A stretch of DNA of 64,000 nt, taken from assembly GCF_002812125.1 (NCBI RefSeq), contig NZ_NPDQ01000003.1, positions 434,001-498,000 of the forward strand, written 5' to 3'. The position numbers and the translations under genes were made by a program. This document shows positions 1-8,641 of the stretch, piece after piece. The notes beneath the pieces were generated by a model that saw only the letters and a program-made list of their open reading frames with translations, was not told the DNA's origin and made no database searches. The DNA is from Leptospira brenneri (lineage in GTDB: Bacteria > Spirochaetota > Leptospiria > Leptospirales > Leptospiraceae). Position 1 is the stretch's first letter; each line of letters begins with the position of its first letter.

Positions 1-278
1 ACAGGAACTCGAAGCTGCAATCGAAAGTGTTTGTTTTTGGGAGAACGAAGTAAATAAACCACTTCAAATCGTGGTTCCCTTTTTCCTAACCAATCTACAG
101 AAGTAAGGTCATTCAGATAAGTGAAGGCAAAATCTGGATGGTTCTTCAAAGCCTCTACCACTTTTGGCAGAGCTTCCTTTTTGATGCTAAAATAAAGTAA
201 ATTCGTGTTTATGTCCCTTTGCGGAAGTAAAACATCGGAAAACTTAGAAGTAAAGTATTCGGTAATTTTTTCTTTCAT
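1..278 (-). CDS. nuoC: NADH-quinone oxidoreductase subunit C (5' part only)
   Basis: The minus strand is open from an ATG at 276-278 to the window edge and reads [16 protein letters not shown]..., containing [14 protein letters not shown] and a following FEVVYLL stretch. These are typical of the NuoC (30-kDa) subunit of respiratory complex I, which sits in the peripheral arm and helps bind NuoB and NuoD. Only the first 92 or so residues are present. The start codon overlaps the nuoB stop as ATGA, so translation is probably coupled. Gene order A-B-C on the minus strand is the usual complex I order, and the rest of the operon should lie to the left of the window. Confidence 0.9.
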   Translation of the reverse strand, partial: MKEKITEYFTSKFSDVLLPQRDINTNLLYFSIKKEALPKVVEALKNHPDFAFTYLNDLTSVDWLGKREPRFEVVYLLRSPKNKHFRLQLRVP

Positions 279-835
279 GCCACTACAAGAGGTTTGTTGC
301 GTTCGTTGATTTCTTCGATTTTTCTCATGACTTCTTGGCGTCTTGCTTCCAAACCTTGGCCTTGCACTTTCTTTTGAAGTTTGACAAGGGCATCCAGAAG
401 AGCTTCTGGTCTTGGTGGACAACCAGGAACATACACATCAACGGGAAGAATTCGGTCTACACCTTGTAACACACCGTAGGTGTGAAACATTCCGCCTGAA
501 GAAGCACATGCACCAACTGAAATCACAAATTTTGGTTCCGCTAATTGGTCGTATATCTGTCGTAAGACGGGAGCCATTTTATAAGTGATGGTTCCAAGAA
601 CCAAAATCATATCTGCTTGGCGTGGAGAAAAAGAAGGACGTTCTGCACCAAACCGAGCGATATCATAATCCGCACAAGAGGTACTCATGTATTCAATTCC
701 GCAACAAGCAGTGGCGAATGGATAAGGCCATAGAGAAAAACTTTGTCCCCATTGGACAACATTATCGAGTGTTGCCACTTGGAACATATCGCCAAACATC
801 TCACCTGGTTTGGATAGTGTTTCTGTTAATCCCAT
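275..835 (-). CDS. nuoB: NADH-quinone oxidoreductase subunit B
   Basis: This 186-residue protein is NuoB, the complex I subunit that carries iron-sulfur cluster N2 and passes electrons to quinone. The adjacent cysteines in [10 protein letters not shown], the later Cys in [10 protein letters not shown] and the VPGCPPRPE motif provide the N2 ligands. I start it at the ATG at 833-835 ([11 protein letters not shown]) because AAAAGGAG lies 7 nt upstream. An in-frame ATG at 856 would add seven residues (MEKRSIG), has no ribosome binding site and would overlap nuoA further. It overlaps the end of nuoA by 10 bp and nuoC by 4 bp, so the three are co-translated. Confidence 0.95.
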   Translation of the reverse strand: MGLTETLSKPGEMFGDMFQVATLDNVVQWGQSFSLWPYPFATACCGIEYMSTSCADYDIARFGAERPSFSPRQADMILVLGTITYKMAPVLRQIYDQLAEPKFVISVGACASSGGMFHTYGVLQGVDRILPVDVYVPGCPPRPEALLDALVKLQKKVQGQGLEARRQEVMRKIEEINERNKPLVVA

Positions 836-1203
836 TCCAATGCTCCTTTTTTCCATATATAGTATAGACCCACGACAAGTATGAGCAAAAAGAAAAACAT
901 CTCCAGTAAGAAGAAGGTTCCAAGACCTGCTTCTTTAAAGCTGATTAAGTTCACTGCCCAAGGATATAAAAAGACAGCTTCAATATCGAAGAGGATAAAA
1001 AGTACGGCTACTAGATAGAACTTGATGTTGAAAAGTCCTCTAGCATCACCGTAATACGTAACCCCGCATTCAAATGTATCTTGAGGTTTCGATTTTTTCT
1101 TCGGATTGAGAAGGAAGGCAAGAGCCAAGATCAGAGCGGAGAAACCGACTCCTAGCAAAAGTTGTAAAAGGATTGGAGCAAAACTATCAGGTGCAGAACC
1201 CAT
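826..1203 (-). CDS. nuoA: NADH-quinone oxidoreductase subunit A
   Basis: This 125-residue membrane subunit of complex I has three hydrophobic segments, roughly residues 8-30, 60-85 and 93-118. Between the first two it has the conserved loop [23 protein letters not shown], which carries the family Cys. It is the first gene of the visible nuoABC operon. The frame is open to a TTG at 1237-1239, which would give 137 residues. I prefer the ATG at 1201-1203, because the protein then starts close to its first membrane helix as usual, but neither start has an ideal Shine-Dalgarno sequence. The product sits in the inner membrane near the quinone site. Confidence 0.92.
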   Translation of the reverse strand: MGSAPDSFAPILLQLLLGVGFSALILALAFLLNPKKKSKPQDTFECGVTYYGDARGLFNIKFYLVAVLFILFDIEAVFLYPWAVNLISFKEAGLGTFFLLEMFFFLLILVVGLYYIWKKGALEWD

Positions 1204-1593
1204 TCCTTGAATGATCTCATCCTTATTTTGAATTGTCAAGGCGAGATTCTTTTCGAATCATTTTTCTCATTCATCGTTAGTAAAACCAGATTATTTGAGA
1301 ATGGCTCTCAAAAATTACCCTCTTCCAATTGCGCTTAAGGCAAGAACGAAAGCCAATGAAAAATGAAATCTGCTTAAGATCGTAACTAATTGGAAAAGGA
1401 AAGTCAGTGAAGAAATTGCCTACCTCACTTTTGCCACAAAGGTTATTTTTCATTTGTAATCCCGACCAATTTCAAGTTCCAACCGGAACTACTACCGATC
1501 CATTGCGATTATGAAATCACCATAAGATCAGACTTTGTACCGACTCGCGCCTTAAATGATCCAGAATCTTCGCGGTTCCGATAAAAACATATA

Positions 1594-1626
1594 CGTTATA
1601 GCGAAATATTCATCCGTAATAGCGAA
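1594..1626 (+). promoter_or_regulatory. Tandem 12-bp direct repeat upstream of the GAF/SpoIIE gene
   Basis: CGTTATAGCGAA at 1594-1605 and CGTAATAGCGAA at 1615-1626 differ at one base and are 21 bp apart start to start, which is two turns of the helix. They lie 57-89 bp before the start codon at 1683, a usual position for a DNA-binding activator or repressor that binds as a tandem dimer. The rest of the 1204-1682 intergenic region holds no gene I can support. The regulator is not known. Confidence 0.45.
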
Positions 1627-1647
1627 CTTGGTCTTGCGGAAATCCAC

Positions 1648-1678
1648 TAGGCTCTTTTTCTGAAACGATAGGAGCCTA
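1648..1678 (+). promoter_or_regulatory. Hairpin covering the ribosome binding site of the GAF/SpoIIE gene
   Basis: TAGGCTC (1648-1654) is an exact reverse complement of GAGCCTA (1672-1678), with a 17-nt loop. The right arm contains most of the AGGAG Shine-Dalgarno that serves the ATG at 1683. If the hairpin forms in the mRNA it would hide the ribosome binding site and lower translation. The stem is only 7 bp, so a chance origin cannot be excluded. Confidence 0.35.
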
Positions 1679-1682
1679 AGCG

Positions 1683-4067
1683 ATGTTCACAGAAACGAGA
1701 CCCAGTTACAACCCATATGAAATCTCCAGAGAGTCTCATGAAATTTTGGAATCCATTTCCTCTTTGGTTTTAGCACCACCTTCGGGTGATTTTTTTCAAA
1801 CTAGAGTATTAAGATTAGCGAACGTTTTCCACCTATCAGCTGTTTGGATTTCTGAATATAAAAGGGAAACTTCCCAATTCCAAACTTTAGCATTAGTTCA
1901 TTTAGGAGAACTATCTGCTACGAAATCATATAACGGAAATATTGCTCCATGTTCTGAGACAATTGATTCCAAAACTTACTACCATACAACAGACTTAGAA
2001 AGTAGATACCCTGGTTTTGAATCTGTATTGTCAATCAAAGGGAATCATTATTTAGGTTACCCATTAAAATCGAGATCAGGCGAAGTGATTGGAATTATTG
2101 GTATTCTCAATCGAAAACATATTTCACATCTGGGACGAATCATTCGGATTTTAGAATTACTTTCCATCAGGACTTCCCAGGAATTAGAAAGAAGAAAATC
2201 GGATACATATATTTCTCATGCGATTGAGTCTGTTTATGCACTCAGTCATTCCTTAAAAGAAATCCATAGACTTACAACATCTCACTTCGAATCCATTGAA
2301 GATCTTTTTTCCGGGTATCTCAAAACGGGACTACAGTTATTTCATTTTCCGGTTGGGATTATTAGCAAAATAGACCAAGACAAATACAAAATTTTACAAA
2401 TTGAAGGAGAAACAAATCATCTAAAACCAGGCGAATCCTTGAGGACAGTTGATACATTTTTCTTAAAAGCAATCCAATCAAAGAAAACAGTTTTCTCAGA
2501 AGATATTTTTTCTTCAGATGAAAACCTAGAAAAAACTCTATTTTTTAAAGAATATGGGTTTTTGAAATTTTTAGAAGTCCCCATCATCATTGATAATAAA
2601 GTACAAGGATCCATTGGTTTTTTTTCTACAAAGGTAGGAGGGACTCCCATTGAAAATCATTTTATAGAAGTCATTGAGATGATGAGTAAAAGTATAGCCC
2701 ATGAAATTGAAAAACGAGAAGTCGCTGAAGAAATCAAAAGAATCAAACTCCACCAAGATGGAGATTATTATTTAACTTCCTTACTTGTGAAACCTTTAGG
2801 TGGAACGGCCATCGAAAGTTCAAATGTAAAAATCGAATTCTTAACAAAACAGAAAAAAGAATTTTCGTTTCAAGGAAAACAAGGAGAAATCGGAGGTGAT
2901 TTATCTGTTGCTCATACAATCAGTTTACGTGGTAAAAAACATACGGTTTTTATCAATGCTGATGCTATGGGAAAATCTTTACAAGGTGCTGCTGGTGCCT
3001 TGGTTTTGGGTGCGGTGTTTCGATCCATCATAGAAAGAACTAAAAATAGAGAAGAATACCAAAACAGATTTCCTGAACAATGGTTACGAGAAGTATTTGA
3101 TGAACTTAACAAAACCTTCGAAAGTTTTGATTATACAATGCTTGTTTCTCTCATTTTAGGTTTGGTAGAAGATGAATCAGGATTACTGTATTTTGTGAAT
3201 GCAGAACATCCTCATTTAATTCTATATAGAGATGGAATTGCAAGTTTCATTAAAACAAAATATAGTTATCTTAAAATTGGTGCCACCCTCCCCCAAGACA
3301 GATTTGCAATTAATACCTTCCAATTAGAAAGTGGAGATGTTCTTTTTGGTGGATCAGATGGAAAAGATGACATTTTAGTACATGGAGCTTGCAGTGGTGA
3401 ACATTTTCTAAATACCGATGAAAAATTATTTTTAGAGCATGTAAGAAGAAGGGAAGGTAACCTCTCTGGAATCGTACGTTCCATCCAACAAACCGGAGAC
3501 CTGACCGACGATTTGTCACTTTTCCGATTAGAATTTAATTCGAATTCAGAAATAAAACCAAAAACAAAACAAAGTGATTTAGATCAGATTTCTAAATTCA
3601 AACAAGAAATCCGAAAAGGAAACCTGGTCGCTGCACAAACACTTTTGGAAAGTGCTTACGAGCTAAACCATCGTAATTTAGAAGTATTACAAAGTTTAGT
3701 AAAATTTAGAATCGCAAACCAAGACTACGAACAAGCAGTCAAATATGGCGAAGAATATTTATCCCTAAAAGCTGATGGGAATCATATCCTATTGTCCTTA
3801 TCATTTGCTTATCAAAAATTAGGCAAAATCAACAAAGCAATCGAATATTCAGAAAGGCTCATCCTTCGAGAACCTCAACACTTAAAGAATACAACTCATT
3901 TGGCTGTTTTATATGGGAAAAAAGGTGATTTTGAAAAAGCAAAAGAATTTTTAAACTTTGTCATCGAATTGACGAACGACAAAAACCAATTGGAAAAATT
4001 AGAAAAGTATTTAACGAGAATCGAACATGTTCATACCAAACAAAAAAGAAAACTTTTAGCAGAATGA
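1683..4067 (+). CDS. GAF domain - SpoIIE-type (PPM) serine phosphatase - TPR signalling protein
   Basis: This 794-residue soluble protein has three parts. Residues about 40-170 and 200-345 look like two GAF-type sensor domains. Residues about 395-620 form a SpoIIE/RsbU-type PPM phosphatase with GGDLSVAH, the metal-binding region NADAMGKSLQGAAGA, GGSDGKDDI and the terminal TDDLSLF. Residues about 640-780 carry tetratricopeptide repeats (YEQAVKYGEEYLSL, INKAIEYSERLI, FEKAKEFLNFV). Such phosphatases usually act on anti-sigma-factor antagonists in partner-switching cascades. No partner gene is adjacent, so the target is unknown. The start is the ATG at 1683, with AGGAG 8 nt upstream. It is flanked by genes on the opposite strand and is probably transcribed alone. 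Confidence 0.85.
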   Translation: MFTETRPSYNPYEISRESHEILESISSLVLAPPSGDFFQTRVLRLANVFHLSAVWISEYKRETSQFQTLALVHLGELSATKSYNGNIAPCSETIDSKTYYHTTDLESRYPGFESVLSIKGNHYLGYPLKSRSGEVIGIIGILNRKHISHLGRIIRILELLSIRTSQELERRKSDTYISHAIESVYALSHSLKEIHRLTTSHFESIEDLFSGYLKTGLQLFHFPVGIISKIDQDKYKILQIEGETNHLKPGESLRTVDTFFLKAIQSKKTVFSEDIFSSDENLEKTLFFKEYGFLKFLEVPIIIDNKVQGSIGFFSTKVGGTPIENHFIEVIEMMSKSIAHEIEKREVAEEIKRIKLHQDGDYYLTSLLVKPLGGTAIESSNVKIEFLTKQKKEFSFQGKQGEIGGDLSVAHTISLRGKKHTVFINADAMGKSLQGAAGALVLGAVFRSIIERTKNREEYQNRFPEQWLREVFDELNKTFESFDYTMLVSLILGLVEDESGLLYFVNAEHPHLILYRDGIASFIKTKYSYLKIGATLPQDRFAINTFQLESGDVLFGGSDGKDDILVHGACSGEHFLNTDEKLFLEHVRRREGNLSGIVRSIQQTGDLTDDLSLFRLEFNSNSEIKPKTKQSDLDQISKFKQEIRKGNLVAAQTLLESAYELNHRNLEVLQSLVKFRIANQDYEQAVKYGEEYLSLKADGNHILLSLSFAYQKLGKINKAIEYSERLILREPQHLKNTTHLAVLYGKKGDFEKAKEFLNFVIELTNDKNQLEKLEKYLTRIEHVHTKQKRKLLAE

Positions 4068-4133
4068 ACTTTTGAAACTAAACCAATTTAAAAAATCTTA
4101 TTCCACTAGGAATCATTGATAAAGAGGAAGGAA

Positions 4134-5393
4134 TCATTTCCTGTCACCCCAGAGTTTTTTCAATTGGTCTTTTAAGTTTTTTTCCATCCCTTGATTCGTT
4201 GGTTCATAAAACCTTGGAGGATTCGGATAAAAAGATTCAGGAAAGTATTTTTCTTTTACAAAGTGGTCAGGATAATCATGTGGGTACTGGTAATCTTTCC
4301 CTGCACCTTCTTTTTTATGAGTGGCTGTGGGTGCATTCCGAAGATGGTTGGGAATTTGAAATTCCCTTTTCCTTTCTCTTACCAATTGTAAGGCTTGGTC
4401 AATTGCCAAATAACTAGCATTCGATTTAGGAGCAGAAGCGAGAAAAGTCGTACACTGACTAAGAGGAATCCTTCCCTCCGGCATTCCCACTCGTTCCACT
4501 GCTTGCCAAGTAGCGATTGCTAAAGGGAGAGCATGGACACTGGCATTCCCTACATCTTCGCTTGCAAAAATCACAAGTCTTCTAGCGATAAAGAGAGGAT
4601 CTTCCCCTCCTTCGATCATTAAGGCCAAATAAAAAAGAGCGGCATCGGGATCACTCCCACGCAGCGATTTGATAAAAGCAGAGATAATATCATAATGGCT
4701 TTCACTATTTTTATCATAAAAAATTACATTTTCACCCAAAATCTCAGCTAACTTTGATTCATCGATACTTCCCGTATCTTCGGTAAAATTTAAAATTCGT
4801 TCCAGGTATCCAAGTAGCTTCCTGGCATCACCTGAACTTCTACGAAAGAGTTCTTTTTTCAAATCATCAGGAAATTTTCCTTTATGATTTAATTTAATAA
4901 GACAGGTTTCAAAAATAGAATTTTCTTCTTCTTCCGATAAAGTGGTCAGTCGGTAGACAAGCATTCGCGAAAGGAGAGCTTTATTCACTCGAAAGCTAGG
5001 GTTCTCAGTGGTAGCCGCAATGAGAATAATCTCCCCTTCTTCCACAGCAGAAAGAAGGGCATCTTGTTGGGAGGAAGAAAAACGATGGATCTCATCCAAA
5101 AACAAAACAATAGTTCCGCGACGTTTGGCTTCATCCAAAACTTCTCGCACTTCTTTCAGTCCACTGGTCACACAACTTAAATAACGTTTTTCCAAACTCC
5201 AGGTTTGTGTCAGAAGATGGGCTAAGGTAGTTTTTCCAGATCCAGGAGGACCATAAAATAAAATAGAAGTGGGTTTGGGAATGGATTTTAGAGACTGAAC
5301 CACCTGAGTTTGGCCCACAAATTCAGACCAATCTTTAGGCCTGACTGCATGGGCCAAAGGAACCTGTTTGTTTTGGGAAAAGAGGGAATCCAC
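4134..5393 (-). CDS. rarA: Replication-associated recombination protein A (AAA+ ATPase)
   Basis: This 419-residue protein is the RarA/MgsA AAA+ ATPase that acts at stalled replication forks and resembles clamp-loader subunits. The Walker A motif is GPPGSGKT at residues 48-55, Walker B is LFLDEIHRF at about 97, and sensor 1 is AATTENPSF. The C-terminal half has the MgsA-type sequence GSDPDAALFYLALMIEGGEDP and the AIATWQAVERVGMPEG helix that forms the family's tetramerisation region. Length matches the family. The start codon is GTG, one base after the stop of the upstream 73-residue gene, so it is probably translationally coupled to it. It is the last gene of the long minus-strand run. Confidence 0.95.
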   Translation of the reverse strand: MDSLFSQNKQVPLAHAVRPKDWSEFVGQTQVVQSLKSIPKPTSILFYGPPGSGKTTLAHLLTQTWSLEKRYLSCVTSGLKEVREVLDEAKRRGTIVLFLDEIHRFSSSQQDALLSAVEEGEIILIAATTENPSFRVNKALLSRMLVYRLTTLSEEEENSIFETCLIKLNHKGKFPDDLKKELFRRSSGDARKLLGYLERILNFTEDTGSIDESKLAEILGENVIFYDKNSESHYDIISAFIKSLRGSDPDAALFYLALMIEGGEDPLFIARRLVIFASEDVGNASVHALPLAIATWQAVERVGMPEGRIPLSQCTTFLASAPKSNASYLAIDQALQLVRERKREFQIPNHLRNAPTATHKKEGAGKDYQYPHDYPDHFVKEKYFPESFYPNPPRFYEPTNQGMEKNLKDQLKKLWGDRK

Positions 5394-5394
5394 T

Positions 5395-5616
5395 TTAAGT
5401 TTGATCCAATTCTTTTTTCACAGCCATATAACAATTATATATGGTTTCGTTGCAAACATCGCAACCAGAATTACAACAAATCAGAGACCGCTCTGAAACC
5501 TTTCCATCCACTAAATTTTTGACAAAGGCTGCCGTCCGATCTGGCAAAAAGAAAAACCTTACCTTTTCTAAAATGACTTCATCCACCGATTTAGGAAACA
5601 AACGTTCTTCCGACAT
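5395..5616 (-). CDS. Small Cys-motif protein resembling the oxidoreductase-like domain
   Basis: This 73-residue protein is real by context: its ATG directly follows the stop of the upstream membrane protein, AGGGGGAT lies just upstream, and its stop is one base from the rarA GTG. Residues 47-62 read CCNSGCDVCNETIYNC. This resembles the Cys signature of the Oxidored-like family (CC-x-SGC-x2-C-x3-hydrophobic-Tyr), found as a small domain in bacteria and eukaryotes and thought to bind a metal. The five Cys could bind zinc or an iron-sulfur cluster. Function is unknown; the family match is my pattern recognition and is unconfirmed. Confidence 0.75.
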   Translation of the reverse strand: MSEERLFPKSVDEVILEKVRFFFLPDRTAAFVKNLVDGKVSERSLICCNSGCDVCNETIYNCYMAVKKELDQT

Positions 5617-6201
5617 CTATCCCCCTGTGATCCATCCAAGATACATAGCGTAAAAATATATAGTGACTCGAACAAAGCGAAAAAGTGATCCAAGTAAAAA
5701 TAGCGAATAACGCATCTTAAATGTACCGACGGTATAAGCCATCCAAGAATAAGGAATGGGAGTGAGGGCACTTAAAACCACAGCCCCAAACCCGTATTTT
5801 CGGATATAAGGCAGGAGTTTGTCTTCGTAATGCAAAACCATCTGCCTTCCCAAATGAAATTTAGGAATGAGATATAATCCGACTAGGTAGGCAAGAGAAC
5901 CTCCGAGAATACTGCCAAAAGACATGGATAAAATTGTTTTTAAAGGATCCATCTCACCCGTAATTGCAAGCATCAGAAAAGCATCAGGAGGAACGAAGGC
6001 AGGGAGACTATCGGAAAAAATCATCCCAACAAACAAACCCCAATATCCGAAAATCCGTACAAAGTGTTCGCTAAACCCAAGAAGTTCTTTACGGAAAAAA
6101 AACGCCAAACCAAAAACGATCACAAGTACAATCACAATAGAGAGGATGGTTTGAAAGATAAGACTCTTTAGATTGATTGAGGCCTCTTTTTCTTTTGACA
6201 T
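5617..6201 (-). CDS. VTT/DedA-like integral membrane protein
   Basis: This 194-residue protein has about five hydrophobic segments and the signature of the VTT (DedA/YqaA) superfamily. One part is the acidic-proline loop near residues 65-75 (DSLPAFVPPDAFL), and the other is GSILGGSLAYLVGLYL followed by a re-entrant proline region, LSALTPIPYSWMAYTVGTFKM. Members of the group work in membrane homeostasis, and some flip undecaprenyl phosphate or phospholipids. It most resembles the small YqaA branch. The start ATG at 6201 is 42 nt after pth, and the gene is followed directly by the Cys-motif gene. Confidence 0.8.
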   Translation of the reverse strand: MSKEKEASINLKSLIFQTILSIVIVLVIVFGLAFFFRKELLGFSEHFVRIFGYWGLFVGMIFSDSLPAFVPPDAFLMLAITGEMDPLKTILSMSFGSILGGSLAYLVGLYLIPKFHLGRQMVLHYEDKLLPYIRKYGFGAVVLSALTPIPYSWMAYTVGTFKMRYSLFLLGSLFRFVRVTIYFYAMYLGWITGG

Positions 6202-6243
6202 AAAATTAAAATTTAACCCCTATTACTTTGACAAAACAAACAT

Positions 6244-6810
6244 TTACTTTTCAGATTCTTTAAGGATGAGATTTTTATTGGTTTTGATCCAATCTTCAAT
6301 TTTTGTAATCGAATCTTGAATCAAAGTTTGCAAAATGTTTCGTTCTTCCGAATTAAAGTTTTGTAAAACAAAATCGGCAACTTCCATCCCACCTTTCTCT
6401 GGTTTTCCAACTCCAAATCGTAACCTGTGAAAATCCTGAGATCCTAATTTTGCAACTATATCTTTTAGTCCATTGTGGCCAGCAGTCCCACCGCCAATTT
6501 TATTTTTGATTTTTCCAAAAGGTAAATCGACTTCATCTTGCACGACTAATATCTGCGAAGGAGGGATTTTATACAGGTTGGCTAAAGTTTGCGTAGCCTT
6601 TCCTGAAAGGTTCATAAATTCCAATGGTTTTAAAAGATGAATTTTATCCCCTTCCCAAGAGTGGGTAGTCTCTGCATATTTTTTAGAATCTTTAAAGGAT
6701 TCGTTGAAACGAGAAGCGAGAGCATCTAAAACCATAAAACCAATATTATGGCGAGTGTTTTTGTATTTATCTCCTGGATTCCCAAGACCTACAATTAAAA
6801 AATGAATCAT
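6244..6810 (-). CDS. pth: Peptidyl-tRNA hydrolase
   Basis: This 188-residue enzyme releases tRNA from stalled peptidyl-tRNA in the cytoplasm. The family signature is clear: VGLGNPGDKYKNTRHNIGFMVLD contains the catalytic His, LLKPLEFMNLSG contains the substrate-binding Asn, and VVQDEVDLPFGKIKNKIGGGTAGHNGLKDI contains the conserved Asp and Asn-Gly residues. Length is standard. Its ATG overlaps the cimA stop as ATGA, so the two are co-translated. The gene is essential in most bacteria. Confidence 0.97.
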   Translation of the reverse strand: MIHFLIVGLGNPGDKYKNTRHNIGFMVLDALASRFNESFKDSKKYAETTHSWEGDKIHLLKPLEFMNLSGKATQTLANLYKIPPSQILVVQDEVDLPFGKIKNKIGGGTAGHNGLKDIVAKLGSQDFHRLRFGVGKPEKGGMEVADFVLQNFNSEERNILQTLIQDSITKIEDWIKTNKNLILKESEK

Positions 6811-8342
6811 ACGTTTCCGAGTAAAATATGTAACAACCGTTCTGTGGCTTTTACGGCAGCCACTTGTTGGTCAGAATCAATTCCAATGGTTCGAATAGGA
6901 CTTGAGTCTCCATCTTTTTTCCAAGTAATAACAGTTTCCACAAGAGCATTGGTATTGCCACCGGGGGGGATTCTAACCTCATAATCAGAAAGTTTAGGAA
7001 TTTGGATGCCTAACTCTTTTAAAATTTTACCAAGGGCATTCATAAAAGCGTCATAACCACCATCGCCTTCCCCTTTTGCCTCATAATGTTTTCCCTGGTA
7101 GTTGACCTTTACTTCGGCTTTGGGTTTAACACCTAACCCACTGGTTACAGTGCAAGACTCAATTCGGAAACTAGCTTCTAAATTTTCTCCAGTGATATCG
7201 GAGATGATATAGGGAAGATCTTCTTTGGTGACAGTTTTATTTTGATCCCCAAGTTCAATGACTCTCTCTAATACTTTTTTTTCGATCTCGGGGGAAAGAA
7301 CCATTCCCAATTGTTTTAGATTTTCGGTGATACTCGCTTTACCAGCTAACTTTCCCAATGCGTAAACTCTAGCTCTACCAAATCTTTCTGGCAAAATAGG
7401 ATTCGCGTATAAATTTCCTTTTTTGTCCCCATCAGCATGGACACCTGCGGTTTGCGTGAATACATCTTCTCCCACAATGGGGCGATTATCGGAAATCCGT
7501 TTTCCAGAAAATACTTCCACAAGTCTTGAGGAATTTGTAATTTCTCTTTCCACAATAGAGGTTCTAAACTTTGTTTTGTCATGTAAAGCAGTGACAACTG
7601 CTTCTAATGGCGAATTCCCTGCTCTTTCACCAAGCCCATTCACAGCAACATGTAAACCCCGAACACCAGCGGAGACTGCCTCCAAACAATTAGCGACCGC
7701 TAAATCATAATCATTATGTCCATGAAATTCAAACCAAAGTTCGGGAAACTCTTTTACTAGATCGGTAATGGCAGTGCGAACCTCGAAAGGCGACAATACT
7801 CCGAGTGTATCTGCTAAATAAAATCTACTCACCGGAAACTTAGAAACAACACTCAGATATTCTAATACATAATCTCGCGAATGGGTGTAACCATTCGACC
7901 AGTCTTCCATATATACATTTACGGTGATTCCGGACTTCTTCGCATACTCTACCGTTTTTTGGATGTCGGCAAAATGTTCGGCAGGTGTCTTTCGTAACTG
8001 GTTTGTTAGGTGGTTTAGTGACCCTTTGGTCAGGAGATTCAGAACACGAACCCCCGTTCCCTTCATCCATTCAACCGTTTTATCAAAATCAACAAATCCT
8101 AAAATTTCGATTCGGTTTTGTAGACCTTCTGACTTGGCCCACTCTACTATTTTTTTAACTGCTTCAAATTCACCGGGGGAAACACGAGCGCTGGCAATCT
8201 CAACTCGATCCGTTTTTAAGTCTTTTAATAAATGTTTGGTGATATTTAACTTTTGTTGCCAAGAAAAAGAAACACCATTGGTTTGTTCCCCATCTCGTAA
8301 AGTGACGTCCAGAATTTCGATTCGAGAATTAGATTCGGTCAT
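6807..8342 (-). CDS. cimA: (R)-citramalate synthase
   Basis: This 511-residue enzyme condenses pyruvate with acetyl-CoA to citramalate, the entry to the threonine-independent isoleucine pathway that Leptospira uses. The N-terminal DRE-TIM barrel opens with LDVTLRDGEQ, placing Arg16 and Asp17 as in the characterised leptospiral enzyme, and contains the metal-binding FEFHGHNDYD and the GLGERAGN motif. The C-terminal region (about 390-511) is the LeuA dimer regulatory domain with GDGGYDAFMNAL, where isoleucine feedback would act. The frame is open to 8453 but that would overlap the smr gene by over 100 bp. The ATG at 8340-8342 overlaps the smr stop as ATGA and restores the normal length. Confidence 0.93.
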   Translation of the reverse strand: MTESNSRIEILDVTLRDGEQTNGVSFSWQQKLNITKHLLKDLKTDRVEIASARVSPGEFEAVKKIVEWAKSEGLQNRIEILGFVDFDKTVEWMKGTGVRVLNLLTKGSLNHLTNQLRKTPAEHFADIQKTVEYAKKSGITVNVYMEDWSNGYTHSRDYVLEYLSVVSKFPVSRFYLADTLGVLSPFEVRTAITDLVKEFPELWFEFHGHNDYDLAVANCLEAVSAGVRGLHVAVNGLGERAGNSPLEAVVTALHDKTKFRTSIVEREITNSSRLVEVFSGKRISDNRPIVGEDVFTQTAGVHADGDKKGNLYANPILPERFGRARVYALGKLAGKASITENLKQLGMVLSPEIEKKVLERVIELGDQNKTVTKEDLPYIISDITGENLEASFRIESCTVTSGLGVKPKAEVKVNYQGKHYEAKGEGDGGYDAFMNALGKILKELGIQIPKLSDYEVRIPPGGNTNALVETVITWKKDGDSSPIRTIGIDSDQQVAAVKATERLLHILLGNV

Positions 8343-8614
8343 GATTTCAATCGGTTGATGTATTCTTTGGACGGAGCGAGAATTTCCACAATCGTTGCGC
8401 CCGGGTTTGACCGAAACATCGGATCGGTCTCCACTAGTTTCAGGAAATCGCAAGTCCCTATGTAGTCAATCGCCATTCGTTTGAGGATTCCTTCTCCAAT
8501 TCCATGTAAAATTTCTACATAGGATTCCCCTTCCATAAAAGCATCATGGAGCTCTCGTTCTAGTTTGATACGAGCCTCTTCAAATCGAAGTTTGCGGATG
8601 TAGATTGTACGCAC
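8339..8614 (-). CDS. Small Smr-domain protein
   Basis: This 91-residue protein is a stand-alone Smr domain. It has the ELHDAFMEGESYVEILHGIGEGILKRMAIDYI core, including the family HGxGxG loop. Smr domains occur at the C-terminus of MutS2 and as short proteins. Several are nucleases that act on branched DNA or on RNA during ribosome rescue. The start is a GTG at 8612-8614 that falls at the foot of a hairpin. It overlaps cimA by 4 bp. The role here is not known; neighbours include mutY and rarA, so a DNA-repair or rescue role is possible. Confidence 0.85.
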   Translation of the reverse strand: MRTIYIRKLRFEEARIKLERELHDAFMEGESYVEILHGIGEGILKRMAIDYIGTCDFLKLVETDPMFRSNPGATIVEILAPSKEYINRLKS

Positions 8615-8641
8615 CTTAAGTCCAAAAAATGGGACTTAGGT
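8613..8641 (-). promoter_or_regulatory. Bulged hairpin spanning response-regulator stop and smr start
   Basis: On the minus strand ACCTAAGTCC is followed by an 8-nt loop and GGACTTAAGGT. These pair as a 10-bp stem with one bulged base. The left arm contains the TAA stop of the response regulator and the right arm runs into the smr GTG. It could act as a weak attenuator, or limit smr translation unless a ribosome melts it. There is no T-run after it, so it is not a classical terminator. Confidence 0.45.

Noticed and set aside
836..856. Upstream ATG that would extend nuoB by seven residues
   Set aside because: No ribosome binding site, and the AGGAG that would serve the internal ATG at 835 lies inside this extension.
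8343..8453. N-terminal extension of cimA by 37 residues
   Set aside because: It overlaps the smr gene almost fully, is unlike the enzyme family, and the ATG at 8342 forms an ATGA overlap with the smr stop and gives the usual length.
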